From an uncultured Sphingopyxis sp. (lineage in GTDB: Bacteria > Pseudomonadota > Alphaproteobacteria > Sphingomonadales > Sphingomonadaceae), in NCBI GenBank assembly GCA_937957805.1, contig CALFXW010000214.1, positions 1-22,468 on the forward strand: DNA of 22,468 nucleotides. Reading direction: 5' to 3'. Both the position numbers and the translations under genes were made by a program. Shown here piece by piece: positions 12,363 through 20,388 of this stretch. Each line of letters opens with the position of its first letter. The stretch's first letter is position 1. Below the pieces are notes generated by a model, which was given only the letters and a program-made list of their open reading frames with translations, made no database searches and had not been told where the DNA came from.

Positions 12363-13130
12363 CTAAATCCCGGCATACCAGCTATATTGACCGGCATCCT
12401 CCCAATAGCCGCCCCGGCCGCCATAGAGGTTGTCGATCCGATCCCGCGCCTCCACCCGCATCACGAACTTAGCATGTTTATAGCCCAATTGCCGTTCGAC
12501 ACGCAGGCGCAGCGGCGCGCCATGCGCCTCTGCCAGCGGGGCATCATTCATCATCCACGCAAGAATGGTTTGCGGGTGCAGCGCATCCGCCAGCGCGATA
12601 GATTCATAATAGGGTGTCGCACCAAAACGGTCGGCACAATGGAGGACGATGTAGCGCGCGGCGGGCAAAATCCCCGCCAATTGCAAGATCGGCCCCAATT
12701 GCGGCCCCTGCCATTTGCCAATCGCGCTCCACCCCTCCACACAATCATGCCGGGTGATTTGCGCGCGCTGCGGCATTGCCTGCAACGCGCTGAGCGGCAG
12801 GTGCAGCGGGTGGGCGACCAGTCCATCGACAACCAATGCCCAATCGGCAAAACCGCGCGCCGCCGATGCGCGATAATCCGCATTTTCAACCCGCACATTG
12901 CCGTTGGCGCGAAAGACGGGCGACATGTCGGCGGGACGATATTCGCGCGCCAGCGCATCGCCCGCCAGCGTCCGCTGGGCACCGTCATTCCACCCTTCTG
13001 CCGCGCCCAATAGCCTGCGAAAACGGTCATTTTTATTGAGCGCATCACAGCCCGACAGCAACAAGCCGCCACCGCCCATGGCCAAGGATGCAATCAGCTG
13101 GCGCCGATGGAGGATGATCTTATTGCTCAT
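12363..13130 (-). CDS. Tat-exported molybdopterin-dependent oxidoreductase (sulfite oxidase/MsrP-like), probable lipoprotein
   Basis: 255 residues with a sulfite-oxidase-type Moco domain. The N-terminus has a twin-arginine motif (HRRQLIAS, residues 8-15), hydrophobic MGGGGLLL, and a lipobox LLSGC with Cys28, so it is probably a Tat-exported lipoprotein. The molybdenum-ligating cysteine is Cys130 in TRHDCVEGWSAIGKW. It is smaller than MsrP/YedY (about 290 mature residues). MsrP-type enzymes reduce oxidised methionine in periplasmic proteins using quinol electrons; other family members oxidise sulfite. The start at 13130 overlaps the cytochrome b561 stop (ATGA), showing that the b561 is its membrane partner. 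An in-frame extension to 13307 was rejected because it lies inside the upstream gene. Confidence 0.9.
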   Translation of the reverse strand: MSNKIILHRRQLIASLAMGGGGLLLSGCDALNKNDRFRRLLGAAEGWNDGAQRTLAGDALAREYRPADMSPVFRANGNVRVENADYRASAARGFADWALVVDGLVAHPLHLPLSALQAMPQRAQITRHDCVEGWSAIGKWQGPQLGPILQLAGILPAARYIVLHCADRFGATPYYESIALADALHPQTILAWMMNDAPLAEAHGAPLRLRVERQLGYKHAKFVMRVEARDRIDNLYGGRGGYWEDAGQYSWYAGI

Positions 13131-13978
13131 GCGCCATGCTCCCCGCTTTTCCCGCCGTGGAGCATCGCGCCAATTTGCGCGGCCGGCCCGGACAAAAGCA
13201 CCATCAACAGGTGGATCAGGAAAAAACCGCTGAGCGCCATCGCGGCGATAAAATGGAATGACCGCGCGCTTGCCCGCCCACCAAAAAGGTCGAGCAGCCA
13301 TGGCCATGCGGCATTGAGCATCGGTGACATGGTAAGGCCGGTCAGTATGACCAGCGGCAAAAAGAGCAGCAGCACCGAGAGGTAGGCGATTTTCTGCAAT
13401 ATATTATAGGGTTTTGGCCCCGCGCGCCAAAAATCAAAGCGCGCGTGCGCCACCATATCCGCCCAGATATGGCGCGGCGACAATTCGGACAGACGGGGCA
13501 AAATATCGCGCCACAAATGGCGATTGAAAATGCTGATGAGCAAATAAAGCAACAGCGGCACCGCCAAAACCCAGGCAAAGAAAAAATGCCACAGCCGCGC
13601 CGAGGCTAGGTCATAGCGCGACGGGATGGTCAGCCAATGCGGAAAGGCAAGCCGCTGCCAGCGGCCATCGCTGCCCCGGCTGGTGCCCAAAATGCCGCTG
13701 GTTGCAAGCCGCAGCCCGCCGACTTGCGCAAAGCCAATTGGTGCCTGCCCCGCCGCCTGTGCCGAGCCGATTTCCAGCCATGGTGCGTCGGCATTGGCCC
13801 CAAATTGCCCCCAATATAGGCGCGGGTGGGCGTTGAAAATCGTCAGCCCGCTCATCAACAAAATCGGCAGCGCGACCACCATCGACCAATGCCAGAGCCG
13901 GGTCGATAGCCGGTGAATCGGTGGCGATATGGCCGATTGTCGTCGTGCAAAAAATGGCAGAAAACTGCGTAACTTCAC
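13127..13978 (-). CDS. Cytochrome b561-type membrane protein
   Basis: 283 residues from a GTG start at 13978, which has AAGGTGA 7 nt upstream. Four membrane helices are visible (about 32-49, 128-151, 198-218, 242-263). Histidines suited as haem ligands are His30 (RLWHW), His131 (RLWHFFF), His242 (SFHF) and His256 (FLIHLL), which fits the bacterial b561 / Ni-hydrogenase b-subunit family with two haems. A later ATG would lose helix 1 and His30. A soluble loop of about 75 residues separates helices 1 and 2. It should carry electrons from quinol to the molybdopterin enzyme encoded in overlap downstream, taking the place of MsrQ/YedZ. Confidence 0.9.
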   Translation of the reverse strand: MKLRSFLPFFARRQSAISPPIHRLSTRLWHWSMVVALPILLMSGLTIFNAHPRLYWGQFGANADAPWLEIGSAQAAGQAPIGFAQVGGLRLATSGILGTSRGSDGRWQRLAFPHWLTIPSRYDLASARLWHFFFAWVLAVPLLLYLLISIFNRHLWRDILPRLSELSPRHIWADMVAHARFDFWRAGPKPYNILQKIAYLSVLLLFLPLVILTGLTMSPMLNAAWPWLLDLFGGRASARSFHFIAAMALSGFFLIHLLMVLLSGPAAQIGAMLHGGKSGEHGA

Positions 13979-14066
13979 ACGTAAATCACCTTTTCCTGCG
14001 CGGCGGAGCGTCGCCCCATATCTATGCGCCTTTTTGGCACTGTAGGACAGGCGCGTCGCGCGCACA

Positions 14067-14098
14067 GCTAATACGTGCGCCACATCGCCTCTGGACGC
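14067..14098 (-). promoter_or_regulatory. Putative ECF promoter of the cytochrome b561-oxidoreductase operon
   Basis: On the - strand GCGTCC (14098-14093), 17-nt spacer, CGTATTAGC (14075-14067), 88 nt before the GTG at 13978. One mismatch to GCATCC, and the same spacer as the other three copies. It overlaps the upstream region of the divergent hydrolase gene (ATG 14128). Confidence 0.6.
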
Positions 14099-14127
14099 AA
14101 GCGCACCGCCCACTATCCTTGGCGGCG

Positions 14128-14883
14128 ATGACATATGCCGCCACCCAATATCTTGACCGCGCCGGGCAGCCGCGCCTCGCCTATCGCCAGCATCTCGGAC
14201 GGGCGCCGACCATCCTCTTCCTGCCGGGCTATGCCAGCGACATGGCGGGCGGCAAGGCAAGCGCGGTTTTTGACTGGGCGCTCGCCAATGACCACGGCTG
14301 CATCCTGTTCGACTATGCCGGCTGCGGACAAAGCGCGGGTGATTTTGCCGACCAGACGCTGGAAAGCTGGCTGGACGATGCGATGGACATCATTGCCGCA
14401 CTGGCGGGCGACGCGAAAATCCTGCCCATCGGATCATCGATGGGCGGTTGGCTGATGCTGTTGCTGGCGCGCGCCATGCCCGAACGGGTGGCGGCGCTGG
14501 TTGGCATTGCCGCTGCGCCCGATTTTACCCGCTGGGGTTTTGATGCGGATGAAAAATCGGTGCTGGCGCGTGATGGGCGATTGTTGCAGCCCAATCCATA
14601 TGGCGACGAACCGACATTGACCACGCTGGATTTTTGGCAGTCGGGCGAGCGGCATTTGCTGCTCGACGCGCCAATTGCCCTCCCCATGCCGCTCACCCTC
14701 CTCCACGGTATGGCGGATGCGGATGTGCCGTGGGAAAATGCGTTGCGGTTGGTGAACGGCTTTGGTTCAGCCAAGGTTAGGCTCCACCTGATCAAAGATG
14801 GCGACCACCGCCTGTCACGCGATGCCGATATTGCATTGTTGCTGCGCGAAATTGCCGCCATTTGCACGGAAATATCATGCTAA
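14128..14883 (+). CDS. Alpha/beta hydrolase
   Basis: 251 residues with the alpha/beta hydrolase fold. LFLPGYASDMAGGKA (30-44) forms the oxyanion region, GSSMGG (102-107) holds nucleophile Ser104, HGMADADVPW (193-202) the acid (Asp197), and GDHRLS (225-230) the catalytic His227. The pattern is close to the ABHD10-like thioesterase/esterase group (DYAGCGQSAG before the nucleophile elbow). The substrate is unknown. The ATG at 14128 begins a normal hydrolase N-terminus; an in-frame extension to 13921 overlaps the divergent cytochrome gene and its promoter. Its last four codons overlap the start of the TPR gene. Confidence 0.88.
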   Translation: MTYAATQYLDRAGQPRLAYRQHLGRAPTILFLPGYASDMAGGKASAVFDWALANDHGCILFDYAGCGQSAGDFADQTLESWLDDAMDIIAALAGDAKILPIGSSMGGWLMLLLARAMPERVAALVGIAAAPDFTRWGFDADEKSVLARDGRLLQPNPYGDEPTLTTLDFWQSGERHLLLDAPIALPMPLTLLHGMADADVPWENALRLVNGFGSAKVRLHLIKDGDHRLSRDADIALLLREIAAICTEISC

Positions 14884-15740
14884 TCCTCCCCCTCCTCCTC
14901 CAAGCTGCCGTCCCTGCGCCTGTGCCCCCCGTCAACGTGCCAGTAAACGTCCCACCGCCGCAGACCCCGCCAGCGGGCAGCAGCCTTCTCTCCCCCGCCG
15001 AAACGCGCGCGCTGGCCTGTCAGGATATGGTGGCGGACGACCCCGACGCCGCGATTGCGGAGGCGCAAAGCTGGATCGCCGCGAACGGCGGTGCCTTTGC
15101 GCGCCAGTGTCTGGGCAGTGCGCATTTTGCCAAGGGAGCCTTTGCAGATGCCGCGCGCGCCTTTGCTGAAGCGGCGCGCACCACCGGCGCGCACGACCCG
15201 GCGAGCCTGTGGATGCAGGCGGGCAATGCCGCGCTCGCCGCCGGGGATGCGGCGGGCGCACGCGGCCATTTTGATGCGGCATTATCGCTCGGCCATTTGT
15301 CCGGACGCGCGCTCGGCGAAGCGCATCTGGATCGCGCGCGCGCGGCATTGGCTTTGGGGGATATGGCGGCAGGACGCGCCGACCTTGACGCCGCCATCGC
15401 CCAAAATTCGCGCACTGACCCGCTGGTCTGGCTGTTGTCGGCAACCTTGGCACGGCGGCAGGGGGATTTGGCGCGCGCGGCAAATGACATTGCGCAGGCC
15501 GCCGTCCTTTCGCCGCAAAACCCCGACATCGCGCTGGAAACCGGGAATATCGCGGCGGCGCGCAATGATGTGCCGGCGGCGCTTCGCGCATGGCAGGCGG
15601 CGTCGAACTGGGGCGGCGCGGGCCATGCTGCGAGCGTCGCGCGCGCGCATATTTTGGAAGCCGAGGCGATAGCGCGCGATGCGGCGGGGGCGACCGCCCC
15701 CGCCGCACCCGCTGCCGCTACGCCCCCTCAGTTGAGGTAA
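14877..15740 (+). CDS. Exported tetratricopeptide-repeat protein
   Basis: 287 residues. A short hydrophobic N-terminus (MLILPLLLQAAVPAP) acts as a signal or anchor, followed by a proline/valine-rich linker (16-40). From about 73 to 240 there are four to six degenerate TPR units (for example CLGSAHFAKGAFADAARAF at 78-96 and AGNAALAAGDAAGARGHFDA at 115-134). The tail is Ala/Pro rich. TPR domains bind protein partners; no specific partner is indicated. The start lies inside the hydrolase gene (7-nt overlap, frame shifted), so the two are co-transcribed. The 3' end overlaps the convergent SIMPL gene by 13 bases. Confidence 0.8.
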   Translation: MLILPLLLQAAVPAPVPPVNVPVNVPPPQTPPAGSSLLSPAETRALACQDMVADDPDAAIAEAQSWIAANGGAFARQCLGSAHFAKGAFADAARAFAEAARTTGAHDPASLWMQAGNAALAAGDAAGARGHFDAALSLGHLSGRALGEAHLDRARAALALGDMAAGRADLDAAIAQNSRTDPLVWLLSATLARRQGDLARAANDIAQAAVLSPQNPDIALETGNIAAARNDVPAALRAWQAASNWGGAGHAASVARAHILEAEAIARDAAGATAPAAPAAATPPQLR

Positions 15741-16507
15741 TAGACGACCGTCGTTACCACGCGCACGCGCTTGTTGGGCGTGTCCGCCGCGCCATATTCA
15801 TCGCCGCCATCGTCGCGGGCATTCACCTCAAAATAACCCTGCGTCGCGCTGCGGATGCCGCCAACGCTAGTGCCCGAATCGCGCGCAAATTGTTCGGCCA
15901 CCCGCCGCGCGTCGCGCGTTGCCTCTGAAATCATCGGCGCCTTGATCGCGTTCAGACCGGTAAAGCTATATTGCATCGCCGACCCGCCATCGAGCGCGAC
16001 ACCGCGCGACACCAAATCAAACTGCCGCGCCACCGCACGCTGCGCGCGCGCAATATCGGCAGAACGAAACTGCAACCGCTGCTGCACCGTGTACCGCGGC
16101 ACGCCATTGTTATCGGTAAAGCTCGACACGCTGACCCCGGCGGGGCTGAGCGTCGTGGCCGGAAAGCCGAGATCCGCGAAATAGGCGCGCACCGCCGCCG
16201 TATCCGCCGACGCCTCTGCTTGCGCGCTGGCGAGGTCGGGTGCGGTGGCCGAATAGGTTAGGCTCCACGTCGCCATATCCGCCGTCACATCACGTTCGGC
16301 AAGGCCGCGTACAGTCACCGCGCGGTCGGCATTTTTCATCCGCACCAGCCCCGACCCTGCAAACCAGCCCCCCGCCATCACGCCCAGCGCGCCAATCGCG
16401 GTCGCGGTCAAAATCACCGCATGACGGTTGTTGAGCAGGCGCTGCCAGCGGCCGCTTACCCCTGCGCGCGGTGCGCCATTTTCTCCCTCTGTTACATCCA
16501 TTGTCAT
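15728..16507 (-). CDS. SIMPL-domain (DUF541) membrane-anchored protein
   Basis: 259 residues. Basic/polar N-terminus, one membrane helix at about 30-52 (AVILTATAIGALGVMAGGWF), then a SIMPL/DUF541 domain: AVTVRGLAERDVTADMATWS (63-82), SVSSFTDNNGVPRYTVQQRL, and an ISEATRDARRVAEQFA helix before the terminal strand. These periplasmic proteins (E. coli YggE-like, kinase-associated SIMPL) have been linked to oxidative-stress tolerance, without a known reaction. AAAGGAAAG lies 5 nt before the ATG at 16507. It is divergent from the glyoxalase gene and converges with the TPR gene. Confidence 0.88.
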   Translation of the reverse strand: MTMDVTEGENGAPRAGVSGRWQRLLNNRHAVILTATAIGALGVMAGGWFAGSGLVRMKNADRAVTVRGLAERDVTADMATWSLTYSATAPDLASAQAEASADTAAVRAYFADLGFPATTLSPAGVSVSSFTDNNGVPRYTVQQRLQFRSADIARAQRAVARQFDLVSRGVALDGGSAMQYSFTGLNAIKAPMISEATRDARRVAEQFARDSGTSVGGIRSATQGYFEVNARDDGGDEYGAADTPNKRVRVVTTVVYYLN

Positions 16508-16623
16508 TGGACTTTCCTTTGCCCCATATTCTGCGCCAAACTGCCCATCAGCCGCGCGCCGGACATATGCGCCGAGTCGGCTTTCCGTGCGATGAACCGT
16601 TCCATTTTGTCGATGAGTTGAAT

Positions 16624-17070
16624 ATGCCCCATTTTCTCCACGCCATGTTGCGCGTCACCGACCCGGACGCGACGATTGCCTTTTTCGCCCTGCTCGGCCT
16701 TGCCGAGGTGCGCCGTTTTGATGTGGCGGCGGGGCGCTTCACGCTCATCTTCCTGGCCTGTCCGGGGCAGGAGGGGGTGGCAGAGGTTGAACTGACCTAT
16801 AATTGGCCCGTCCCCGATGCGGATGCTGATGCAGAACCGCAAAGCTATGATGTTGGGCGCAATTTTGGTCATTTGGCCTTTCGGGTGGAGGATATTTATG
16901 CCACTTGTCAGCGGTTGGTGGATGCAGGTGTCACCATCCACCGGCCGCCGCGCGATGGGCATATGGCGTTCATCAAAAGCCCGGATGGCATTTCGATCGA
17001 ATTATTGCAGGACGGGCATTTGCCGCCCGCCGAACCATGGGCGTCGATGCCCAATATCGGGAGTTGGTAA
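16624..17070 (+). CDS. gloA: Lactoylglutathione lyase (glyoxalase I)
   Basis: 148 residues of the VOC/glyoxalase I family. The four metal ligands known from E. coli GloA can be matched: His6 (FLHAMLRV), Glu56 (EVELTYNW), His83 (FGHLAF) and Glu126 (SIELLQDG). The short bacterial form without the extra loops suggests a nickel-type enzyme. It isomerises the hemithioacetal of methylglyoxal and glutathione to S-lactoylglutathione. The ATG at 16624 is preferred because the family starts a few residues before the first ligand; a longer frame to 16471 overlaps the divergent SIMPL gene. It overlaps gloB by one base (TAATG), so both steps of methylglyoxal detoxification are coupled. Confidence 0.93.
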   Translation: MPHFLHAMLRVTDPDATIAFFALLGLAEVRRFDVAAGRFTLIFLACPGQEGVAEVELTYNWPVPDADADAEPQSYDVGRNFGHLAFRVEDIYATCQRLVDAGVTIHRPPRDGHMAFIKSPDGISIELLQDGHLPPAEPWASMPNIGSW

Positions 17071-17795
17071 TGGCTTTGGAAATCGTGCGCATCCCCGTCC
17101 TGTCCGACAATTATATCTGGCTGGTGCATGACGGGGTGAGCGGGGAAACTTTGGTGGTTGACCCGGCGGTTGCCGAACCCGTGCTGGCAGCAGCCGACGC
17201 GCGCGGATGGCGCATATCGCAGATTTGGAACACCCATTGGCATGGCGACCACACCGGCGGCAATGCGGGAATAAAGGCCGCGCATGGCGCGATTATCAGC
17301 GGCCCGCTGGGCGATGCGGCGCATATCCCCACGCTCGACCATCAACTGACCGGCGGGGATGTGGTGCACCTCGGCGCGCTGGAGGCGGTGGTTATCGACG
17401 TTCCGGCACATACCGCCGGGCACATCGCCTTTCACTTTGCCAGCGAGCAGGTGATTTTCGTCGGCGATACTTTGTTCGCCATGGGCTGTGGCCGCCTGTT
17501 TGAAGGAACGGCGGCGCAAATGTTCGCCAATATGCAGAAATTGGCTGCGCTCGATGATGCGACCAAAGTATATTGCGCGCATGAATATACACTCTCCAAC
17601 GCCACATTCGCGCTGACCATAGAGCCGGATAATGCGGCGTTGATCGACCGCGCGGCACAGGTCGCGGCGATGCGTGAACGCGGCGAGGCAACGGTGCCGA
17701 CCACCATCGGCGCGGAACGCGCGACCAATATTTTCATGCGCGCAGGCAATGTCGATGAACTGGCGGCACGGCGCGCGGCCAAGGATGCGTCCTAA
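17070..17795 (+). CDS. gloB: Hydroxyacylglutathione hydrolase (glyoxalase II)
   Basis: 241 residues of the metallo-beta-lactamase fold. THWHGDHTGG (55-64) gives His56, His58, Asp60 and His61; further ligands are His114 (PAHTAGH), Asp133 (VGDTLFAMGCGRLFEGTA region) and His171 (CAHEYT). The C-terminal GloB domain (from about 175: EPDNAAL, VPTTIGAERATNIFMR) binds glutathione. It hydrolyses S-lactoylglutathione to D-lactate and glutathione. The start ATG shares its A with the TAA stop of gloA. The protein is a little shorter than typical (about 250-258) but all ligand residues are present. Confidence 0.95.
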   Translation: MALEIVRIPVLSDNYIWLVHDGVSGETLVVDPAVAEPVLAAADARGWRISQIWNTHWHGDHTGGNAGIKAAHGAIISGPLGDAAHIPTLDHQLTGGDVVHLGALEAVVIDVPAHTAGHIAFHFASEQVIFVGDTLFAMGCGRLFEGTAAQMFANMQKLAALDDATKVYCAHEYTLSNATFALTIEPDNAALIDRAAQVAAMRERGEATVPTTIGAERATNIFMRAGNVDELAARRAAKDAS

Positions 17796-17929
17796 ATGGC
17801 GGGAACGGGCGTATATCTGTCAAGCCGTTCATGTGCCGTTCGGCCAAATATGTTAGGGTGGTTTGGCAAAAGGACTCGCAGATAAACGCGGGCCAACCCC
17901 TTCGGGATCGCAACTAGCGGAGAACAGCC

Positions 17930-18367
17930 ATGGCGAATAAACTGCTCCTCACAATTTCAGCGCTCAGCGCGCCGATGCTGCTCACCGGCTGCGCGGCGGG
18001 CGGCACCAGTGCCAATGCCGATGCGTTGTCCCCGCGCCAATTGGCGCTGCTCGACACGCATTTGGGCGGCAAGGTGGCCGGGGAACCGGTCGCCTGTATC
18101 AACAGCGCACAGGCCGCCGACACCATCCGCGTCAGCGACAACATCCTGCTCTATCGCGTGTCGGGCAATCTCGTGTACAAGAATGAACTGCGTCAGGGTT
18201 GCCCCGGCCTCGCCCGCGACAATGACATCATGGTCAGCAATGTGCATGGGTCTGGCCCGTGTCGCGGTGACATCGTCAATCTGGTCGATCGTTCGACCGG
18301 CATCGGCGGGCCAAGCTGTGTGTTGGGCGAATTCACGCCATATCGCACCGCGCGTAGCAGCCAATAA
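17930..18367 (+). CDS. Small lipoprotein of unknown function
   Basis: 145 residues. A lipoprotein signal (MANKLLLTISALSAPMLL followed by TGC, lipidated Cys21) is followed by a domain with conserved-looking cysteines: CINSAQAADTIRVSDNILLY, KNELRQGCPGL, GPCRGDI and PSCVLGEF. Two disulfides in the periplasm are possible. The pattern resembles a small proteobacterial DUF found in sphingomonads (DUF6491-like), but I cannot name it with certainty. CGGAG lies 8 nt before the ATG. The 134 bases upstream (17796-17929) hold no clear promoter or repeat that I can support. Confidence 0.75.
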   Translation: MANKLLLTISALSAPMLLTGCAAGGTSANADALSPRQLALLDTHLGGKVAGEPVACINSAQAADTIRVSDNILLYRVSGNLVYKNELRQGCPGLARDNDIMVSNVHGSGPCRGDIVNLVDRSTGIGGPSCVLGEFTPYRTARSSQ

Positions 18368-18402
18368 GCGGCGAACCGCGCGCCAGTCTGCGCGGGGATG
18401 AC

Positions 18403-18421
18403 AAAGGGGGGGAAGCCCCCC
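18403..18421 (-). terminator. Weak terminator at the end of the acyl-CoA ligase gene
   Basis: GGGGGGG (18406-18412), AAG, CCCCCC (18416-18421). Read on the - strand the stem begins at the stop codon of the ligase and is followed by only TTTG. The 3-nt loop is tight and the T run short, so termination may be partial. The convergent lipoprotein gene ends at 18367. Confidence 0.45.
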
Positions 18422-20250
18422 TAATCCCCGTAGAGCGCGGCGATTTTGTCAGCATAGACGCTTTTGAGCACATGCCGACGGATCTTGAGGCTGGGGGTCA
18501 TCTGTTCATTTTCGATGGTGAAGGGTTCGTCGGCAAAGTCGAACCGGCGCACTTTTTCAACGACGCTCAGCCCGCCGTTCACCCTGTCCACCGCCGCGCG
18601 CACCGCGCCGCGAAACGCCTCATGCTCCCGCAATAGCTTCATATCGCCGGGCAAGCCCGCTGCCTCTGCCCATTCGGCGGCCCATTCGGCATCGGGCACG
18701 ATGATGGCGACGACATGCGGCCGTTTGTCCCCATAAATCATCGCTTGGGCAATTTCGGATTGGAGCGTCAACATACCCTCCACCCGTTGCGGGGCGACAT
18801 TATCCCCCTTGTCATTGACGATGATGTCTTTCTTGCGATCGGTGATGCAGATGCGCCCGGCATCATCAAAATGGCCGATGTCGCCGGTGTGCAGCCACGG
18901 CCCCTTGTCGGGTTCAGCCGGGTCGGGGATTAGGACGCGCGCGCTTTCGGCGCTGTTGCGCCAATAACCGTGCATCACCAATTCGCCGCGCACCAAAATC
19001 TCCCCATCGTCGGCGATCTTAACCTCGGTATTTTTGAGCGGCGGGCCAACGCTGTCCATGCGGATGCCCGCTGCCGGGCGGTTGCACGAAATGACCGGCC
19101 CCGCCTCTGTCTGGCCATAGCCTTGGAGGAGGGTGAGGCCGATGCCATGAAAGAAAATGCCAATGTCGGGGTTTAGCGGCGCGCCGCCCGACACCATCGC
19201 CTTTAACCGGCCGCCAAAACGGCCACGGATTTTGGGGCGGAACAGCCGGTTGACAAGGGCATTGACCGGTCGGTCGCGCAGGCGCATCCGCCCGTCATAA
19301 TCACGCTGCCCAACGCGCAGCGCCTGCGCCAGCATGATATTGGCGAGCTTACCCTGTTTTTCGACCGCCTTTATCATCCGCGCGCGGATGACTTCGAACA
19401 GGCGCGGCACCACCACCATCACCGTCGGGCGCACTTCCTCTATGTTCGAGACGAGTTTCTCCAGCCCCTCGGCATAATAAATCTGCGCCGCAACGCCGAG
19501 CGGCAGAAATTGTCCGCCACTATGTTCATAAGCATGGCTGAGCGGGAGGAAGGAGAGGAAGATTTCATCGCCCAGCCCGAAATCCTCATCCAAAACAGCC
19601 GCCGCCCCCTCTGCATTATGGAGGATGGCGCCATGGTGCTGGCACACCCCGCGCGGCGCCCCGCCGGTGCCCGATGTGTAGATGATGCAGGCCAGATCGC
19701 TGCGCACCATGGTATCAGCACGCGTGCGCAAATCGCTTTGCGCCGCTGCATCATCCGCGCTGGTCAGGCAATCATCCCAATCGAGGATGCGGACATTGCC
19801 CTGTTGTTCGACCTTGAAGGCTTCCATGACGATTACAAAGTCGAGGTTGGCCCGCAGCGCCGCCGGCATCAGCGCGCGCGCCAATTTTGCGGTCGAAACA
19901 ATCGCCCCGCGCGCACCCGAATTGTCGATGATATGCTGATGATCGCGTTCGGTATTGGTGGTATATGTGGGCACGGTGACACAGCCCGCCCCCATGATCG
20001 CCATATCGGCAATCAGCCATTCAGGCCGGTTTTCGGAAACCAGAACAATGCGGTCGCCATCCGCCATCCCCATGGCGCGCAGATTGTGCGCCAGATTGGC
20101 GACGCGCTGCCCCGCATCGCGCCACGAAATGCTTTGCCATTGCCCATCCGCCTTGCGCCATAAAAAGGGGCCATCACCGCCCGCATCTACCCGCGCCAGA
20201 AACAGCGCGACAAGGTTGGAAAAACCGTCAATCTGTTGCGGTTTTGGCAT
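18421..20250 (-). CDS. Long-chain fatty-acid-CoA ligase (FadD15-like)
   Basis: 609 residues of the adenylate-forming superfamily, long-chain type with the extended central region. P-loop-like motif YTSGTGGAPRG (191-201), PLSHAYEHSGGQ (236-247), GYGQTEAGPVIS as the A5 motif, HTGDIG, and DRKKDIIVNDKGDNVAP near the C-domain hinge. The P-loop differs from the usual SGTTGxPKG at two places (T to G, K to R); the invariant SGT start is kept. It activates fatty acids with ATP and CoA for degradation or lipid synthesis. The ATG at 20250 has GGGGAAG upstream; the in-frame extension to 20544 covers the divergent kynA start and is rejected. It is not clearly linked to the distant steroid operon. Confidence 0.9.
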   Translation of the reverse strand: MPKPQQIDGFSNLVALFLARVDAGGDGPFLWRKADGQWQSISWRDAGQRVANLAHNLRAMGMADGDRIVLVSENRPEWLIADMAIMGAGCVTVPTYTTNTERDHQHIIDNSGARGAIVSTAKLARALMPAALRANLDFVIVMEAFKVEQQGNVRILDWDDCLTSADDAAAQSDLRTRADTMVRSDLACIIYTSGTGGAPRGVCQHHGAILHNAEGAAAVLDEDFGLGDEIFLSFLPLSHAYEHSGGQFLPLGVAAQIYYAEGLEKLVSNIEEVRPTVMVVVPRLFEVIRARMIKAVEKQGKLANIMLAQALRVGQRDYDGRMRLRDRPVNALVNRLFRPKIRGRFGGRLKAMVSGGAPLNPDIGIFFHGIGLTLLQGYGQTEAGPVISCNRPAAGIRMDSVGPPLKNTEVKIADDGEILVRGELVMHGYWRNSAESARVLIPDPAEPDKGPWLHTGDIGHFDDAGRICITDRKKDIIVNDKGDNVAPQRVEGMLTLQSEIAQAMIYGDKRPHVVAIIVPDAEWAAEWAEAAGLPGDMKLLREHEAFRGAVRAAVDRVNGGLSVVEKVRRFDFADEPFTIENEQMTPSLKIRRHVLKSVYADKIAALYGD

Positions 20251-20306
20251 GAAACTTCCCCAGGGGCCGATGCTGAAACCGGGGCTGGTGGCCCCGCATG
20301 TTCGGT

Positions 20307-20334
20307 ATCTTAGCAAGTCAATCGGGCGCGACAA
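20307..20334 (-). promoter_or_regulatory. Candidate housekeeping promoter of the acyl-CoA ligase gene
   Basis: On the - strand TTGTCG (20334-20329), 16-nt spacer, TAAGAT (20312-20307), 56 nt before the ATG. Both boxes are 4/6 to TTGACA/TATAAT. Weak by itself, but it lies in the only intergenic space upstream of the gene, shared with kynA. Confidence 0.35.
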
Positions 20335-20388
20335 GCGCCGACAATTTCTGCTGGCAGACGGGCCGCATGGGCGATATGTCGCACCGCC

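Noticed and set aside
12258..13013. 251-codon open frame on the + strand opposite the molybdopterin oxidoreductase
   Set aside because: Composition typical of an antisense shadow (His/Arg/Pro rich), and it begins inside the fasciclin promoter region.
16508..16623. Search for a fifth ECF-type motif in the divergent SIMPL/gloA intergenic region
   Set aside because: No GCRTCY block with an SGTAWT block 17 nt away was found on either strand.
17796..17929. Possible promoter and GCCGTTC direct repeat before the small lipoprotein
   Set aside because: No box pair with acceptable spacing, and the repeat is too short to be meaningful in this sequence composition.
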